This document shows, one piece after another, positions 6,187-6,265 of a stretch of DNA of 6,265 nucleotides. The translations under genes were made by a program, and so were the position numbers. The notes below the pieces were generated by a model. It searched no databases, was not told the DNA's origin, and saw nothing but the letters and a program-made list of their open reading frames with translations. This DNA comes from an uncultured Lachnobacterium sp. (lineage in GTDB: Bacteria; Bacillota; Clostridia; Lachnospirales; Lachnospiraceae). The stretch spans positions 1 to 6,265 of the forward strand of contig CAMFPD010000133.1 of assembly GCA_945971355.1 (NCBI GenBank), read 5' to 3'. Within the stretch, counting starts at the first letter, position 1; each line of letters begins with the position of its first letter.

Positions 6187-6265
6187 ATAGTTAGTCTCCT
6201 TATATTTATTCAAAGTTTGAACTAATTATCCATAAGCTATCCGAAAATAGCCTTGTGCATTTCTA
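6187..6265 (-). other. Upstream region of the four-gene run
   Basis: These 79 bases run from the right edge to the first gene. They hold the AAGGAG ribosome binding site (6196-6201) and a GATAAT -10-like hexamer (6225-6230) with no credible -35 partner at normal spacing. A short imperfect inverted repeat, GCTAT 6236-6240 with ATAGC 6247-6251, lies just upstream of the -10-like site and could be an operator or chance. If the operon promoter is inside the window it lies here, but I cannot place it firmly. Confidence 0.25.

Overview
The window most resembles the genome of a low-GC Gram-positive anaerobe, probably a member of the Lachnospiraceae (Butyrivibrio, Roseburia or Lachnospira type). That assignment is inferred from the AT-rich base composition, strong GGAG-type ribosome binding sites, and the style of the multi-PAS hybrid histidine kinase and the PAS-GGDEF-EAL protein. 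No marker gene in the window proves the taxon.

Right to left, four genes lie on the minus strand with gaps of 35, 27 and 58 bases and probably form one transcription unit. They are an unrecognised acidic 113-residue protein (5845-6186), a PAS / degenerate GGDEF / intact EAL protein predicted to degrade cyclic di-GMP (4145-5809), a membrane-anchored hybrid histidine kinase with a C-terminal receiver domain that starts at a TTG codon (980-4117), and a classical thioredoxin with a WCGPC active site (610-921). The natural reading is a signalling cassette that couples an extracytoplasmic signal to a phosphorelay and to local c-di-GMP turnover. Thioredoxin is either a passenger or under its own weak promoter.

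The left 95 bases hold the 3' end of a plus-strand reading frame that enters from outside the window and ends with TAA at 93-95. It converges on the thioredoxin gene.

The most unusual part is the noncoding stretch between these convergent genes (96-610). It holds two about 205-base foldback elements, A (96-298, plus) and B (405-610, minus), separated by a 106-base AT-rich spacer. They are diverged copies of one design. Each has an outer closing pair based on GGGCTGCCC, a pair of short direct repeats just inside it, and a three-part stem with identical internal loops. Each also has a large apical loop carrying an identical 18-base motif. The stem sequences differ between the copies by paired, compensating changes, which is the mark of a conserved structured RNA (or a structure-recognised single-stranded DNA). 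Each element begins exactly at the stop codon of the gene upstream of it, in the same orientation as that gene. I do not recognise the family. It may be an undescribed 3'-end RNA or a miniature mobile element.
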